Source: Selaginella moellendorffii
Taxonomy: Eukaryota; Streptophyta; Lycopodiopsida; Selaginellales; Selaginellaceae
Direction: 5' to 3'
NCBI RefSeq assembly: GCF_000143415.4
Contig: NW_003314367.1
Coordinates: forward strand, 90,598-154,597
DNA: 64,000 nt
Part shown: piece after piece, positions 22,011-33,830 of the stretch
How the letters are laid out: each line of letters starts with the position of its first letter
Numbering within the stretch: position 1 is the first letter of the stretch
Notes under the pieces: generated by a model
Told to the model about the DNA's origin: nothing
Seen by the model: the letters and a program-made list of their open reading frames with translations, nothing else
Databases searched by the model: none
Translations under genes and position numbers: made by a program

Positions 22011-23322
22011 TCACTTTGCAGCCGAGATCTGGAGCTCCCGGCTTGTAACAGTTCCATGCCCATGAATCGTGATCTTGTCCTCGTAGACACTCACAAATCC
22101 GTGGGCATGAGAACCTGTTGGTGCTTCCAGAATGGCTTCTACCGTAACAAAGTGCTTGCCAGAAACACAAGCATATCCACCAGGATGATAATGGCCTGTT
22201 GATAGAAAGATCAGAACACGAAGTAAGGAGTTCTTGTATTTTCTACTCACCACACAGAAATAGAACCACTGCAGAACTTTCCACAAGCATAGTCGAGATC
22301 TACAACCCGAAACAAAGTCAAGAGAGAGTTGAATGAGAGCCTGCTTTTTTGAGATTTACTTCATTGTGGTTCCAGAGAAAATGCGTGCTTGGAGCTGAGC
22401 CTTGTATCAAAGGATGGTGTTGTGCAACAATGAGTTTCACGTTGTGCCTGGAAAAATTATGGATCGGTTTTCCACAAGCAAATATTAGAGCGACCAAGAC
22501 CTCTCTGCGTCAGTTAAAACTTTCCGTAGCCAGTTCTTTTGCTCTTCGCCAATCCCACCGTTCCAAAGGGACATTTGCGGGTTCTCGTCACCCAGGGGAA
22601 ACAACTTGAGAAATTCTTGAGTCTCCTACAGGTACAAATATTAATTTCAAGCAAAGAGAAGATATAAAAACCATGCTTTGTAATTTGGTGTGTCGGATGA
22701 CCAAGTTGAGCTCAGATCCATAGAATCCAGCACCACCTACAGAACAAATGATATCAGCGAAAACAAGCCACTACACTTTACCAGTGCCCATTTGTGACCA
22801 AGCCTTCGTTCGTAGTAACGAGCTGGGATCTTCAATTGTTGCATGAGAACCTCTCGCGGTAGTGAAAGGCAGTGATTTCCCAGGACGTGATCTACGGGCA
22901 CTTGCAACTGGAAACGTAGCTAAATCAATCAAACCAGACGCCAAAACAACTATTACCTTGCTCAGCTCATTCAGGACAACATCAAAATCTTTACTAGTGA
23001 GCTCCAAGCTCTCGTTGCCATCAATGATGTCGCCAAGGGTCAGAACGAAACTGGAACTCGAAGATTAAAACAAGAAGAAAACAATTTGGACAGGAACCCT
23101 CTATGCTTACGAGATTTCTTCTTGTCTCGCATTGAAATCCGAGATCGCCAGTGCTAGTTTTCCAGGAGCCTCGCGATAGCGTTGACACCGGCCCTCAAAG
23201 TCTAGAAGAGGGACGAGGAAGGAATTAGTTCCAAACTTGTTAACCATAGACTTACTTCCGTCATCTTTGTCCGCGTGTTGGACATCCGCTACCACTCCAA
23301 AAGAGAACAAAGCTGTCGCCAT
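22011..23322 (-). CDS. ADPRM-like metallophosphatase 2
   Basis: Tandem paralogue of the gene at 20548-21910. It starts MATALFSFGVVADVQHADKD, followed by RYREAPGKLALAISDFN, then the GD box, the LGNHCLSLPREVL segment (about 22880), a WNHNE-type box near 22360, and the final exon GHYHPGGYACVSGKHF, ending ELQISAAK. The ATG at 23322 is used because no ATG occurs in frame upstream. The C-terminus differs from paralogue 1 (SVYEDKITIHGHG against RIYNGWIEIQGYG), so they may differ in substrate. Two tandem genes plus the pseudogene pieces at 7.4-9.4 kb show a locally expanding family. Confidence 0.85.
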
Positions 23323-23381
23323 AGTGCACACAAAACCTAGAGAGCAAAAAATTTCGATTCACTTTAAAAACCTCTGGTTCT

Positions 23382-25197
23382 TCAAGGAGTGGCTTCCTCT
23401 GGAACCACAATCAGAGTTGCTTGCTTGCCATAAGCTCGTTTCACCACAACTTTGAAACTCACTCCAACTTTGTCTCCCAGCAAGTCCACAATCTGAAAAC
23501 TCTCGGTTCTTGGTTTGTAAAGAAAGTATGAGAAACAAGCCAACCTGGCTCACTGAGTCGATGGGCTTCCCATCAAACTCCACGATCACGTCTCCTGGTC
23601 GAAGGCCACCTTTCTCAGCTGGGGAGCCAGGAATCACCTGACAAACTGTGTGTCAAGCTTAGCATACGGCCAAACAGATGGGATTTTACCTGTGGTACCA
23701 AAACACCCTTGGACACGTTTGGAAACGACGGATCTCGGTCCTTGAGCTGATCGATGATTGCTTCGGTGAGTTCCAGCATTTTGATTCCTAGCCAAGGTCG
23801 CACGACATGCCTGCAACACAAAATCACAATCAGAGTACAAGCACAACAAGATTATGCCTACCCGTGCTTTTTGAGCTGGTTCATGACTTTCACAGCGGTA
23901 TCGATGGGGATTGCAAAGCTCACACCATCCGCAGCCATCGCCTTTATCGTGTTGATCCCAATGACTTCTCCATCCATGTTGAGCAGTGGACCACCCGAAT
24001 TACCCTGTAAAACTTATACCAACATTCGTAAAAATGAACACAGCAAATCAACGAATATAACAAGCCTGATTGATTGCCGCGTCGGTTTGTATGTAATCCG
24101 TGGTCGCACCATGCAAACCAATCTCGCTACTCTTTCTTTCCACTGCACTGCATATAACACCGGAGCAGGAAAAGTTTAAAAGACTACAGCTCGCAGCTGA
24201 AACGCTTTGTCACCTGATTATCCCAGCAGTGACAGTGTTCTGGAGATGTAGAGGACTCCCTACAGCGATCACCCACTCACCTGCTCGCAGCTTTCGCGAC
24301 GAACCAATTTTGACAGTGGGCAGTGGTGCTTTGGACTTGATCTTGACCACGGCAATATCCGTTATCATGTCGAAGCATACGAGCTCGCCAGTAAAAGTAC
24401 GTCCATCGTGCAAAGTGACAACAATCTGACGATACAGCATAGAAAGCGTTAGCGTATGCTTGAAAGAAAAGAAAAACATGGTTAAGAGTTTGTTTTCCAC
24501 ACCTTGCCTGAGTGAGAACCTCTTCCCGCCTCAGCAACAACATGCGCATTTGTCAGGATGGTCCCGTCTGACTGGATGATCGAGCCAGAGCCGGATGATC
24601 TTGCCATGAATACGTTCCTTATTCCTGGAGTTTTCAGCTGGTTAGAACTGGTTAGAACTTGCCAAGAACAAAGAATCGAAAGGGAAAAAATGCAGAAGGA
24701 GTCTCTTTTCTAAAAGAAATCCAGTCCTTACCAACATCCACAGTTATGTTGACGATTCCAGGGGCAGCCTTTGCAGCGGCGTCAGCGATGGTGTATCGTG
24801 TCAGGAAATCTCCTGTTTCGGCTCTTGATGGACGTAAGCTCAAGTCTTCCGAATAAGCAATGCTGTTCTTTCCAAGCAAACTCCACATGATACTGCGTTG
24901 ATTCATCATCCTTCCAGTGTCGAGCCAGTCGAGGGGATCTACGGAGAGAGAGGAAGAAAAGAAAAAACATGAGCACAGATAAGAGAAGAGGAAGAAAACT
25001 AGAGACCTTGGTAGAGCCAAGTAGCCCCAACAGCAGCGATCGCCCCGACTTTGGCAGCGCTGCTTGAAGCGATATTGCTATGCTAGATGAAAAGAAGCGC
25101 CCCAAGGATGATCAGCGAGAGGAAATTTACAAACGAAAAATCTTACCAGGAATGTGGAGCTCACACCGCGAAGACGCGACCACCACCGGTGTGCCAT
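23382..25197 (-). CDS. DEG14: DEG14/HtrA2-like serine protease with PDZ domain
   Basis: An HtrA-type ATP-independent protease for protein quality control, probably mitochondrial. The N-terminus ([17 protein letters not shown]) is basic and hydroxylated like a targeting peptide and is followed by a short alanine-rich hydrophobic segment ([13 protein letters not shown]) that could be a membrane anchor. The catalytic triad is visible: His in ILTNAHVV, Asp in [10 protein letters not shown], Ser in [11 protein letters not shown]. One PDZ domain follows ([11 protein letters not shown], then [20 protein letters not shown]). It ends VVPEEATP. Its order and single PDZ domain match plant protease Do-like 14. 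The PRD1 stop codon is only about 80 bp upstream. Confidence 0.9.
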
Positions 25198-25278
25198 TTG
25201 TTAGACAGAACCCTAAGGAAAAAAAATGGGTTTATGGTTTACTACCAAATAGAAGAAAAAGCCAATACTATTCGCTGC

Positions 25279-28200
25279 TTATGAATTGGTAACTTCCACT
25301 TTCAAGCTTTCATGAAGGCCCACGGAGAACCACCCTGTAGTCTGCGCAAGATGTAGCATTCTTGAACGAAAATGAAACATGACAAGCCTGATTGATCTGC
25401 GATGTCGATCTATAACTTCTTTTCTCCACTGCGATGCAAATCTCGAAACCCGGTAGAGCCAAGCTTGGAGAGCGGTGTTTTGAAGTTTCCAAGCGAAGAA
25501 TACACCAATCTGATACATTAAGGGGAGCATTAGCGTACGCAAACGCATCAAGAGTTCCTTGCCTGGATCGGAGTTAAAGAGCCTCGTGTTTCGGGCGTAA
25601 GAAGTGAAGTTGCTCTCCACAAGGCGTTGTGTATGCACTGCTAGGCAAAGGATAAGTAAGAGAAAAAAAATACCAAGAGATTGCTTACCAGATATGGACA
25701 GAAAGAACTTGGTTCAAAGTTTAGCTACCTCTCGCATGAACTCGTCGATTTTGCCAAGAACAGCAGTCGTCTCTGAGACTTCGAAACTGCATTGTGATAG
25801 CACCAGCTCTATCATCACTTGAAAACTTTCACCAAAAGTTTGCGCTCCTGTTCCTCCCACAGATTTCTGCTTTTCCGAACTCGTTATTAAGCTCTTCTGC
25901 TGGTGGCAAGCTTTTCGAAACGACTACAAAGTTGCAAAAAAGAAAAGAAAAGAAAATACAAATGGAAAAAAAGAAAGAAAGTAGTGTTCCGTTTTACCTG
26001 ATAATGGTCGGAGAGTGCCTTGACTTGCTCGCTCTCGAGGCACTTCATGCGAAGCAGCTCGAGGAAAAAGCACACTTCCCAGAAGTATACTTCACGACCA
26101 GGCAGTGCTGAAATGACGGACGTGATGCTCGAAGATGCAAAAGCCGAAGGAAACCAGTTGTAATTCTTCGAAATCTTGAGCAGTGAGATGAGTAGCTTCA
26201 TCCTTGGCTCGACTGAGCTGCCTTTGGTGCATAACGGAAGTTCACGGGTGATCTCCTTCGCCAAGAAACAGTACCAGGGACTCTCTTCAACCGTCTGCTT
26301 CTGCTTCGCTGTGAGATGTTTGCTCGTCAATAGTGATAGCAAGCATGATGACGCGTTTATCTGGACGACGTCGTTCTCGTCAAGAACGAATCCTTGAAGC
26401 AGCAGAAGCATTGACTTGAGGGACGATGGATTGAACACAGAATCGAGGCGGGCAGTCGATACTGTCAGGTGTCGAAACTTCTCTGACAGGCAACAGAAAG
26501 CGAGAAGTCGAGGCAAATCCGGCTTGGAGTATATGATGCGGCATAGATTTTCGAAAGAGAGCGCTCCAGTTTCCTCTAGCTCTCCATTCTTACACCTGGC
26601 AAATCGGAGGTGTCAAAACTGCATTAACAAACTTCAGACACTACTTACTGTTGTAACCACAAAAGCTGGAAAACTAGAGCAAGACACAAGCTCTGTTCAT
26701 TCTCCGCACTACACGAGTCTTCCTCCAATGAACCAGTGACACGCTGCATTAGAGCCGCGCAAAACTCCTTGTTGTTAAATATTTCTGCAGCAGCGTCGGA
26801 GAGAAAGCTCAGCCCCGAGGAAAATTGGTAGCATAACAGACAAAGAAAAGCCAGAATCGAAATAGTGAGGCTGTGCTGGGAGCAGTCTTGTCTTCGAATA
26901 AAAAGATACATTGTCTGTAAACCATCCAATGTTAAAATGAAGATAAAGAAAAAGAGAAACACATTACCTGATTAACTATGTCCTGCCACAATCCACTCTT
27001 CCTCCTCGTACTTTCTGGTGTTAGTGTGTGAAGCAGCTGAACAAGCAGCTCAATGAACGGAATCAAGGTTGACGCCGGAACTTTACTGCCACAAAGGATG
27101 TACCAATTACGCATGTTGGATATGATGTCTTTCTGATGGAACCGATTCGCAAGCTGGCCCTTCAACTCCAAGATACGCTTTAACACCGTCGTAAGCATCT
27201 CCATGTCGTTCCCAATGTTCTCCAGAGCTACTTTGTGGAGTAGAGAGTTGACAAGAACAACGCCGTTTTCGTGCTCGACTACGCTGCAAAGTGCTTCAAG
27301 ATCTGGTGTTGCATCGGCTTGGGACGATGACGCTGCACGGAACAGATTGTAAATATGGCGCGAGCATAGCGACTTCAGTCCCTCCTGAGAAAGCATCCAG
27401 TTCCGAACGGACAAGGGGATCTTAGCAGACAAGCTGACAGAAGTCTCGTTGTGTTGGATGGACGTCACGAGCAGGTACTCCGCTTCGACACTAAAAACTG
27501 CTTTCAAGGAAGAGTCCTGCTTGAGTATTGCGTACAGACTGACAACTTGAAGCAGACACTTGGTGTGCACCTGAAGACTTAATGCGTGGAGCAACACAAA
27601 CTGCTCAAGCGAAGCAAGAAGCTGCTCTTGATCAACTAGTCTGCAACACAAGATCGAAGATCAATATTGCTCGCGAGAACGAAAACAAATAGAACTGGAC
27701 CTGTCATGATGCATGTAGCTCGCGTAGATAATCGAGACGACAGCCGGGTGAACAGTTGGAATAAAAGCACCGCTCTGCTCGAGTAGAGCAAGTAAATCGT
27801 CAGGATCTGTAGGCAAAACATGTATGGCTGCTAAAATGCTGCCGTCCGTTTTATCATCTTCGTCAAGAGCATCGATTATTGTTGCCACGAAAGTTAGTAC
27901 GCGTTTCTTAAAGATCTCTGACCTGAAGCGACCTGTGCTTGCAAACCCGAGACTTAACCACTTGTCTCTTGCCAGCCTCTCTGAAATCCCCAATGCGTTG
28001 TTTCCTGAAGCTTTGGTCTGAACAACGGCAGTCAAAAACGCAAATATAGCCTCCGCTGCGACTTCGTCCTCCAAAGCTCGTGTTCTCTCTGCTAGAAATG
28101 GAAGGAGCTTGTTTTCGAAGGTACTGAAGAAGTCCGATGTCCTTCTATCACGCTTGACTTCGAAGACAAAAGCATGCTGAAGCAGAAAGAGGGAGCATAT

Positions 28201-29901
28201 AAGCGCCTTCGGCTGAAGAAAGCGGTCGTAGAGAATACTCGTCATTACGTTGGTTAGCATACTGAGTACACGTTGAGGAAGCGAAGAAATACTTGCAAAT
28301 CCTGGCACATTCAGCAGCGCGATCATGGCCATGCAAGCAGCACCGTAAGTGCCAGACGACAAGCTCATAGCCTCCTCAACCATCTCTGCATCTTGCACGC
28401 GATCCCCATGCTGCTGCAATATGCTGGACAATGTTGCAAATATTTGTTCTGCCTTGGAGGAGTTGACAGAACCAGGACACTCGGAAAGCCCAGCTGCTAG
28501 CAGTTGTAGAGCATCTTCCTGTACAGAAGCAAAACCCGCTCCACTTGAGTGCTCGAGAACACGGACTATAGATTCAACCCCCAACATTAAACGTTGAGAG
28601 AAAACACGTTTTGCCGCAGAGAGTATAGACAGGGCGCGGATTGCTGTCACGGCAAGAGTAGATAAACTTTCTGGTTTCCAAAACTCAGGTCAGTCAAGAA
28701 GATGACGCGTACGTGAAGGATAAAATTAGCTGACCTGATACTCTTAGGACCTCAAAGATGTAATCCGCGATGCCTTCTTCGACGAGAATAGCCAATTCCT
28801 TAGAGATATCAACGTCTTTCGGGCATATAGCGCAAATAAGCTGCAACGAAGACAACTGGACCTGGGGGTCCGATGACAATAGCGACCCCTTGATGGCTTC
28901 GGCGAAAGTTGTCACGAAATCGAGATTACCCCGACTGGAAACAGCATCGCTGTTCTGGCTCTCCTGTGATTCGTTTTCTTGGTTACGCAGCTGAAAGATA
29001 CTGTTCTTCGCCAGCACAGATAGAAGAGCTTTAAAAGCACAAAATTTTCTGACATGAGCGAGCGAAAGAAAGAGAGTTCCGATAAGAAACACGTACCTAT
29101 ACCATTTGTTCTGATTTCATCGCTCTCAGCCTTCAAGAGAACTGCCACTGTGAGAGTGATGATTTTCTGGAACCAGTTCGAAAGTTTGTCCATGCCACCT
29201 TTGAGACTAGAGATCCTGAATAGAAGAAAAAGAACTTCTCCTTTGATATCGTCACTACAAGAACTTTTAGTAACAACCATGCTCAGATAGTTAGGAGCCA
29301 ACCATACCAGGCATGTTGTAGAGCCAAGACCATGTTTTCCATCAAATCCTGGAATTGGATTGTGCTGGGGACGAAAGAATCCATCTTGCTATGAAGATCG
29401 AGAAGAAGCCCCATCGTGTGTAACTTCCAAAGAAAAATGGAGATAGAAATCGAGTGATGCAAGAAAAAGAAAAGAGAATGGATTGCCTACCGTGAATCGC
29501 TGGCCCTTGCTCCACACGATCGTGGACCGGGCGCCAAGCTGCATCGACACGAACGTGATGAAATCGTCGAGCAGCGCCCTGTCCTCCTCCACGGTAGATC
29601 GGCAGAGGCTGAGGATGAAATCGACCGTGGCCTTCGCCAGCGCCTCGTCATGGCAGAAGAACACCGACTGGCACAGCGGCCCGGCGAGGAAATGCGAGTG
29701 GTAGCGCAGGAATCCATCGCAAAACTCCTCGTCCTCGAGGCACCGGGAGAGCTCCGCCAGCGCGTACGCCTTGTGCGTGACGAACGACGATGGATCCACA
29801 AGAAGCTCCGCGAGACACCCCAGGCAGATCCCCCCGCCGCCTGGCGACGTCGAGAGGAACAATCCCTGCGCGTGCCCACGGCGACACCCAGCACCCATCA
29901 T
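25279..29901 (-). CDS. PRD1: PRD1-like meiotic recombination initiation protein
   Basis: A large multi-exon gene for a helical-repeat protein matching plant PRD1 (related to mouse MEI1), which is needed for meiotic double-strand breaks together with SPO11 partners. The N-terminus MMGAGCRRGHAQGLFL leads into GGICLGCLAELLVDP and SHFLAGPLCQSV. Further on, FAEAIKGSLLSSDPQVQL and EEGIADYIFEVLRVS match the PRD1 core, followed by LGVESIVRVLEHSS. The rest is leucine-rich helices without catalytic motifs. The terminal exon ends HESLKVEVTNS at 25279. The protein should act in meiocyte nuclei. The first ATG of an ATGATG pair (29901) is taken as start. Confidence 0.83.
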
Positions 29902-30067
29902 CGCATTGCCTTAAACCCTAGCAAAAGCCCTAAAACCAAGCGCGGGAAAATTCAAAGATCTTACATGTCATTACTAAGCCCTAAAAGTAGCATCATTGCC
30001 ACGTCATACTACGTCACGACACGCGTCAGCAGTTAACGGAAGAGGAAACGGCCATAAACAATTTTCA
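29902..30067. promoter_or_regulatory. Intergenic region between PRD1 and the GH63 gene leader
   Basis: A divergent spacer with several accctaaa/ctaaaacc motifs next to the PRD1 start and ACGTCA/ACGTCAC motifs near 30000-30018. It is a likely shared upstream region; no gene is seen. Confidence 0.4.
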
Positions 30068-30612
30068 ATGGGGGAAGAAGAGGAAGCTGGATCTGGCGCA
30101 TTAGGTCAGGGCTTGGATCCGACGATGGATCCCAATCCCACGGCGCCACGCAAGAATTTCGGCGATTTCCAGTCGCGATCGTCGGCACCATCGGCGATGA
30201 TTCCTCTCGGGGTTGAAACCGCGCATCGGGCGCATTGTCATTCGTCTAATCTTTCTTTTTCGTCGCAGCAGCAGGGACGGCGGCATCGATCGTCATCTCT
30301 TGTCGTCATTATCGTGGAAGGATTCCTGTGATCCCATCGAATTCCGCGGTGGATCGTCCACGCAGGCGATTCGCCCCGTCCCCGTCGTCCATCCACGCTC
30401 GTGCAGGTACTTTGGGCTTTTTTTTCTCTAGCAAGGGTTAAGATTTAAAGGGAGGGTTAATCTAAACCGAGGGTTAGGATTTAAAGGCTCCTTTAAACCG
30501 AAGAACCCTTTTCCTTTTAAAAGTTTTTAACACCTTTTTAGCGACCTTTTCCTCAGGCCTAATATGTAAACAGGGTTTCTAACACTTGTTCTCATTCTTT
30601 TATCACAGTCGT
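30068..30612 (+). other. Leader exon(s) or small ORF upstream of the GH63 hydrolase
   Basis: An 87-residue ORF (MGEEEEAGSGALGQGLDP..., 30068-30331) is followed by a good donor (gtgcag|gtactt at about 30407) and an acceptor (tttatcacag|tcgt) just before the hydrolase ATG. A second pyrimidine-rich acceptor (tttttcgtcgcag) lies near 30268. The simplest reading is a spliced 5' leader of the hydrolase, but a separate small gene is possible. Confidence 0.4.
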
Positions 30613-32091
30613 ATGGCATTTGGGATGGCGGGACCAGTGCGATGCTTGCCACCAGTAGTGGAAGCTACAAGTATCCCTCACGCACCACCTGTGATCTCCA
30701 AGGAGGTATCCGAGATCGTCAACAACATGTTGTCGGTGGCCATCCCGGCTGCGGCCGCCGCGTCCGCCCAAGATCAAAGGTTTGCTTCCCAATTCCGCTG
30801 CGGCCCAGAGTTCGCCACCATGAAAGCCCAGGCACTGGAGGCTTGCAGGAAGATCTTAGCGGAGAACGACCAAGGTGGCTACACGATCCCGGCCAAAGGA
30901 CTCTATCCTTACCAGTGGAACTGGGACTCGGCTCTCGTGTCACTGGGCCTGGCCGAGATGGAGGAGGAGCGGGCATGGGAGGAATTGGACCGGCTCATGT
31001 CCGCGCAGTGGGAAGACGGCATGGTTCCTCACATCGTCTTCCACAAGCCGAGCTCGACTTACTTCCCGGGTCCGGAGATTTGGGGATCGCCCGACAAGCC
31101 CAGGAACAGCACAGGCATCACACAGCCTCCAGTAGCGGCCATCTCGGTCCGGAGGCTCTTGGAGGAGGCCAAAGACAAGGCTCTAGCTCTAGCGATGGCG
31201 AGGAAGCTCTTTCCAAAGCTTCTAGCGTGGCACCGCTGGTTCTACAGGGCCAGGGATCCGGAAGGAACAGGACTGGTTGCGACGATCCATCCTTGGGAGA
31301 CGGGGATGGACAACAGCCCCGCTTGGGACGAGGCGCTCGCTCGAGTTCCAATCGACGACATACCTCCCTACGTGAGAAGAGATTTGGGGCACGTAGACGC
31401 GAAGATGAGACCACAGAAGGCCGAGTATGATCGCTACCTCACGCTGCTCTATCGATTCCGCGCGCTCGACTATGACGAGGCCAAGCTCTACTACGAGACG
31501 CCATTCAGGGTGACGGACCTTTGCACGAACTGCATCCTCCACAAGGCAAACGAGGACCTCTTGTGGCTGGCGGGCGCAACCGGGGCGTGTACGGATGAGT
31601 CGGAGATCCGCGGCTGGACGGCCCGGGCCAACGTGGCGTTTGATACGCTGTTTGACGTGGAGGCTGGGCTGTACAGGTGTAAGGATCAGCTGACGGGGCA
31701 GTTCTTGCCGGCTGCTACGTCGGCGGGGTTCTTGCCGCTGTTTGCTGGCGTGGCGTCCGGGGAGAAGGCCAGCGCGGTGGCCCGGACTTTGGGCCGGTGG
31801 CTGGACGACGTGGCGTACGGTATCCCCAGTTGTGACCCGCGGGATCCCTGGTTTGAGGCACTTCGCTACTGGAGAGGACCGGTTTGGCTCATTGTAAACT
31901 GGATGGTGTCGGAGGGGCTCAAGAGGTATGGGTACGGGGAGCTGGCGCAGCGCGTGGAGAGGGATAGCTACGAGTTGGTTAAGAATGGGGGGATATTCGA
32001 GTACTATTGTCCTTTGACAGGCATGGGCGCGGGTGGCGGTTGCTTTTCATGGACAGCTGCAATGTGCCTCGCATGGTTGTTTAAGTCATAA
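30613..32091 (+). CDS. MGH: GH63-type mannosylglycerate/glucosylglycerate hydrolase
   Basis: A single uninterrupted 492-codon exon. The protein is an (alpha/alpha)6-barrel hydrolase that releases glycerate from 2-O-glycosyl-glycerates, compatible solutes tied to drought and salt stress. Motifs: YPYQWNWDSALVSLGLAE, HPWETGMDNSPAWDEAL (catalytic Asp region) and IFEYYCPLTGMGAGGGCFSW (catalytic Glu region), in family order and spacing. A hydrolase of this type has been described from Selaginella moellendorffii. Unlike its neighbours it has no coding intron and is markedly GC-rich; with mostly bacterial relatives, this makes horizontal origin plausible. No signal peptide is evident, suggesting a cytosolic enzyme. 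ATG 30613 is chosen because the acceptor lies just upstream. Confidence 0.9.
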   Translation: MAFGMAGPVRCLPPVVEATSIPHAPPVISKEVSEIVNNMLSVAIPAAAAASAQDQRFASQFRCGPEFATMKAQALEACRKILAENDQGGYTIPAKGLYPYQWNWDSALVSLGLAEMEEERAWEELDRLMSAQWEDGMVPHIVFHKPSSTYFPGPEIWGSPDKPRNSTGITQPPVAAISVRRLLEEAKDKALALAMARKLFPKLLAWHRWFYRARDPEGTGLVATIHPWETGMDNSPAWDEALARVPIDDIPPYVRRDLGHVDAKMRPQKAEYDRYLTLLYRFRALDYDEAKLYYETPFRVTDLCTNCILHKANEDLLWLAGATGACTDESEIRGWTARANVAFDTLFDVEAGLYRCKDQLTGQFLPAATSAGFLPLFAGVASGEKASAVARTLGRWLDDVAYGIPSCDPRDPWFEALRYWRGPVWLIVNWMVSEGLKRYGYGELAQRVERDSYELVKNGGIFEYYCPLTGMGAGGGCFSWTAAMCLAWLFKS

Positions 32092-32349
32092 GAGATTTGT
32101 GAAGATGGCAATTATATCAACGTTATCACCATATCATTGTCTTTTAATTTAAACATCTGTTAAAACATAAACATGTTGATTGATTTGTTAAGTCATTGTC
32201 TTCGAATCTATCAAATGAAACTAGGCAATTCTAAGAACTTAGAACTCAACTTCTTGCCACTAAGAACTTTGTGTCAATTCTAGCTAGCAAACATCAAGCT
32301 TATATCAAATTAGATTTTCCATCACTTTGTAACATCTTCAAGCAATCTT
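32092..32349. other. Intergenic region after the GH63 gene
   Basis: AT-rich 3' flank with no gene seen. Confidence 0.5.
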
Positions 32350-33830
32350 GATGGATCAATCTCTGGTTTTGCGCTTCTTCGATGAAGAAGGAGAAGCGAT
32401 CCACCGGTTTAATTTCTGGATCTCGTTCTGGCCATCATGATACTCAATCTCGCCTCGAAAGACTCGTGGGTCTTTGTTATGAAAACGAAGGCTTTCTGGC
32501 CACTTCCACCGTCACTCGCGGACGCTTACAAGTGACCACCTTTCTTCAAGCTGTTGATCTCGTCTGCAAGCTTTCGAGCTCCATGGATGTTCTTGAACTT
32601 GCCAGTGTAGTGCTCTGGACCTTCCAAAAATCTCTGGAGGAGGAGACCGGTACCTTGTGAGCTCCGGGGATCTCATCCTTGACAAGCTCCCCACCCGCGA
32701 CTTTGCGAGATCCAGTATCATCTCTCCAGTTCTCTTCCTTCTTTAGAGCTTCTCTCAAAATCAATGCATGCTCGGACTTCAAGAGTGACTCCTCCAACTT
32801 TTCCAGCAGCTGCTCGTTGCCAAGCCAAGTGAGGACGCCCATCACCTTTCCAAAGCTTCCGGCCCGGAGTGCCCTGGACGTTATCATCTCGCAAAGCTTC
32901 GGGAAGGATGCCAAGGTTCCCGGGTTTTGCTTCAAAGCCAGAAATCCTTCATGACACTTGAAGAGATTAGAGGTGTCGGCATTCTTCTTGTTCGAAGAGT
33001 TGTACGTCTTGTAACCCAAGAGCAGCGTCCATTTGTTTCAAAGAGCTTCCACGAGACGATTGCTCACCCCATCGACTTTGATAAAAGAATTTAGAAGTTT
33101 CGGTTCGTCGATCAGCAACAAGGCTTGTAACTCTTCATCGATGTCAAAGTCGTTTGAAGCCATGATAATTTCGCAAAGCCTGGTACAGGACGCTCTCGGA
33201 ATTCCATCCTTCAAACGGGCCATCCGTCCTTCAGCATGGAGCAAATCCCACAGGGACCTTGCCCTCCATCCATCCTGATCTTTCTGCAAGAAACGTTTCG
33301 AGTAGCGTCTCCTTCGGCTTTTCGTTTGCCACCTGCTGCAGCAAAGCGACCACAAACGAATCCAGAAGCTCCGGATTGGCGAGAAAGAACGCAAGAACTC
33401 TCATCACTTTGACGAGAAGTGATGGAGCAACTTCTTCCAGATTGTTCCTTTGAGTGACCATCGAAAACAGCTTTTGCTTGGCCTAAGCTTGTCGTGCTGT
33501 AGGACTAGAGAACACAACGCCTTGGTTGTAGCACCAGCCTTTAGAGTCTCCAAGAACTCCGGAAGAAAATGATCACCAAGAACCCGATACACCATCTTAC
33601 AAGAGAATCTTTTGGGCGACTTGAACCGCAGCTTCCAAGGAATCCAATTTCTTGAGCTCCAAGGCAAGATGGACGAAGTTCTCAGCCTCGTCTTTGAAAC
33701 GCTCCTCCCTAAGAAGCTTGTCCACTATGACAGTGGCATAAGCATTCCATCCGTGTGACTCCACTGCTAGAGCAAGCAGTTTCGCCACCTCGAGGCTTCC
33801 AATCCCGGACAGTAAGAGTTTCTCCTTTGG
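32350..33830 (-). pseudogene. Fragment of the 2OG-oxygenase-like family (copy 1, C-terminal part)
   Basis: On the minus strand, pieces in different frames match the copy at 56.8-58.5 kb: LLLSGIGSLEVAKLLALAVE, SHGWNAYATVIVDKLL, LFKCHEGFLALKQNPG and LTWLGNEQLLEKLEESLL. Only the C-terminal helical half is present; the oxygenase domain is missing. At least three frame changes are needed to follow the similarity, so this is a truncated pseudogene. In some stretches it preserves frame better than copy 2. Confidence 0.8.

Noticed and set aside
29487-29894. Arg/Ser-rich ORFs antisense or out of frame in PRD1 exon 1
   Set aside because: GC-rich exon leaves other frames open; only the PRD1 frame matches a family.
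30642-31430. 262-residue alternative frame inside the GH63 gene
   Set aside because: Out-of-frame shadow of a GC-rich exon; all catalytic motifs are in the main frame.
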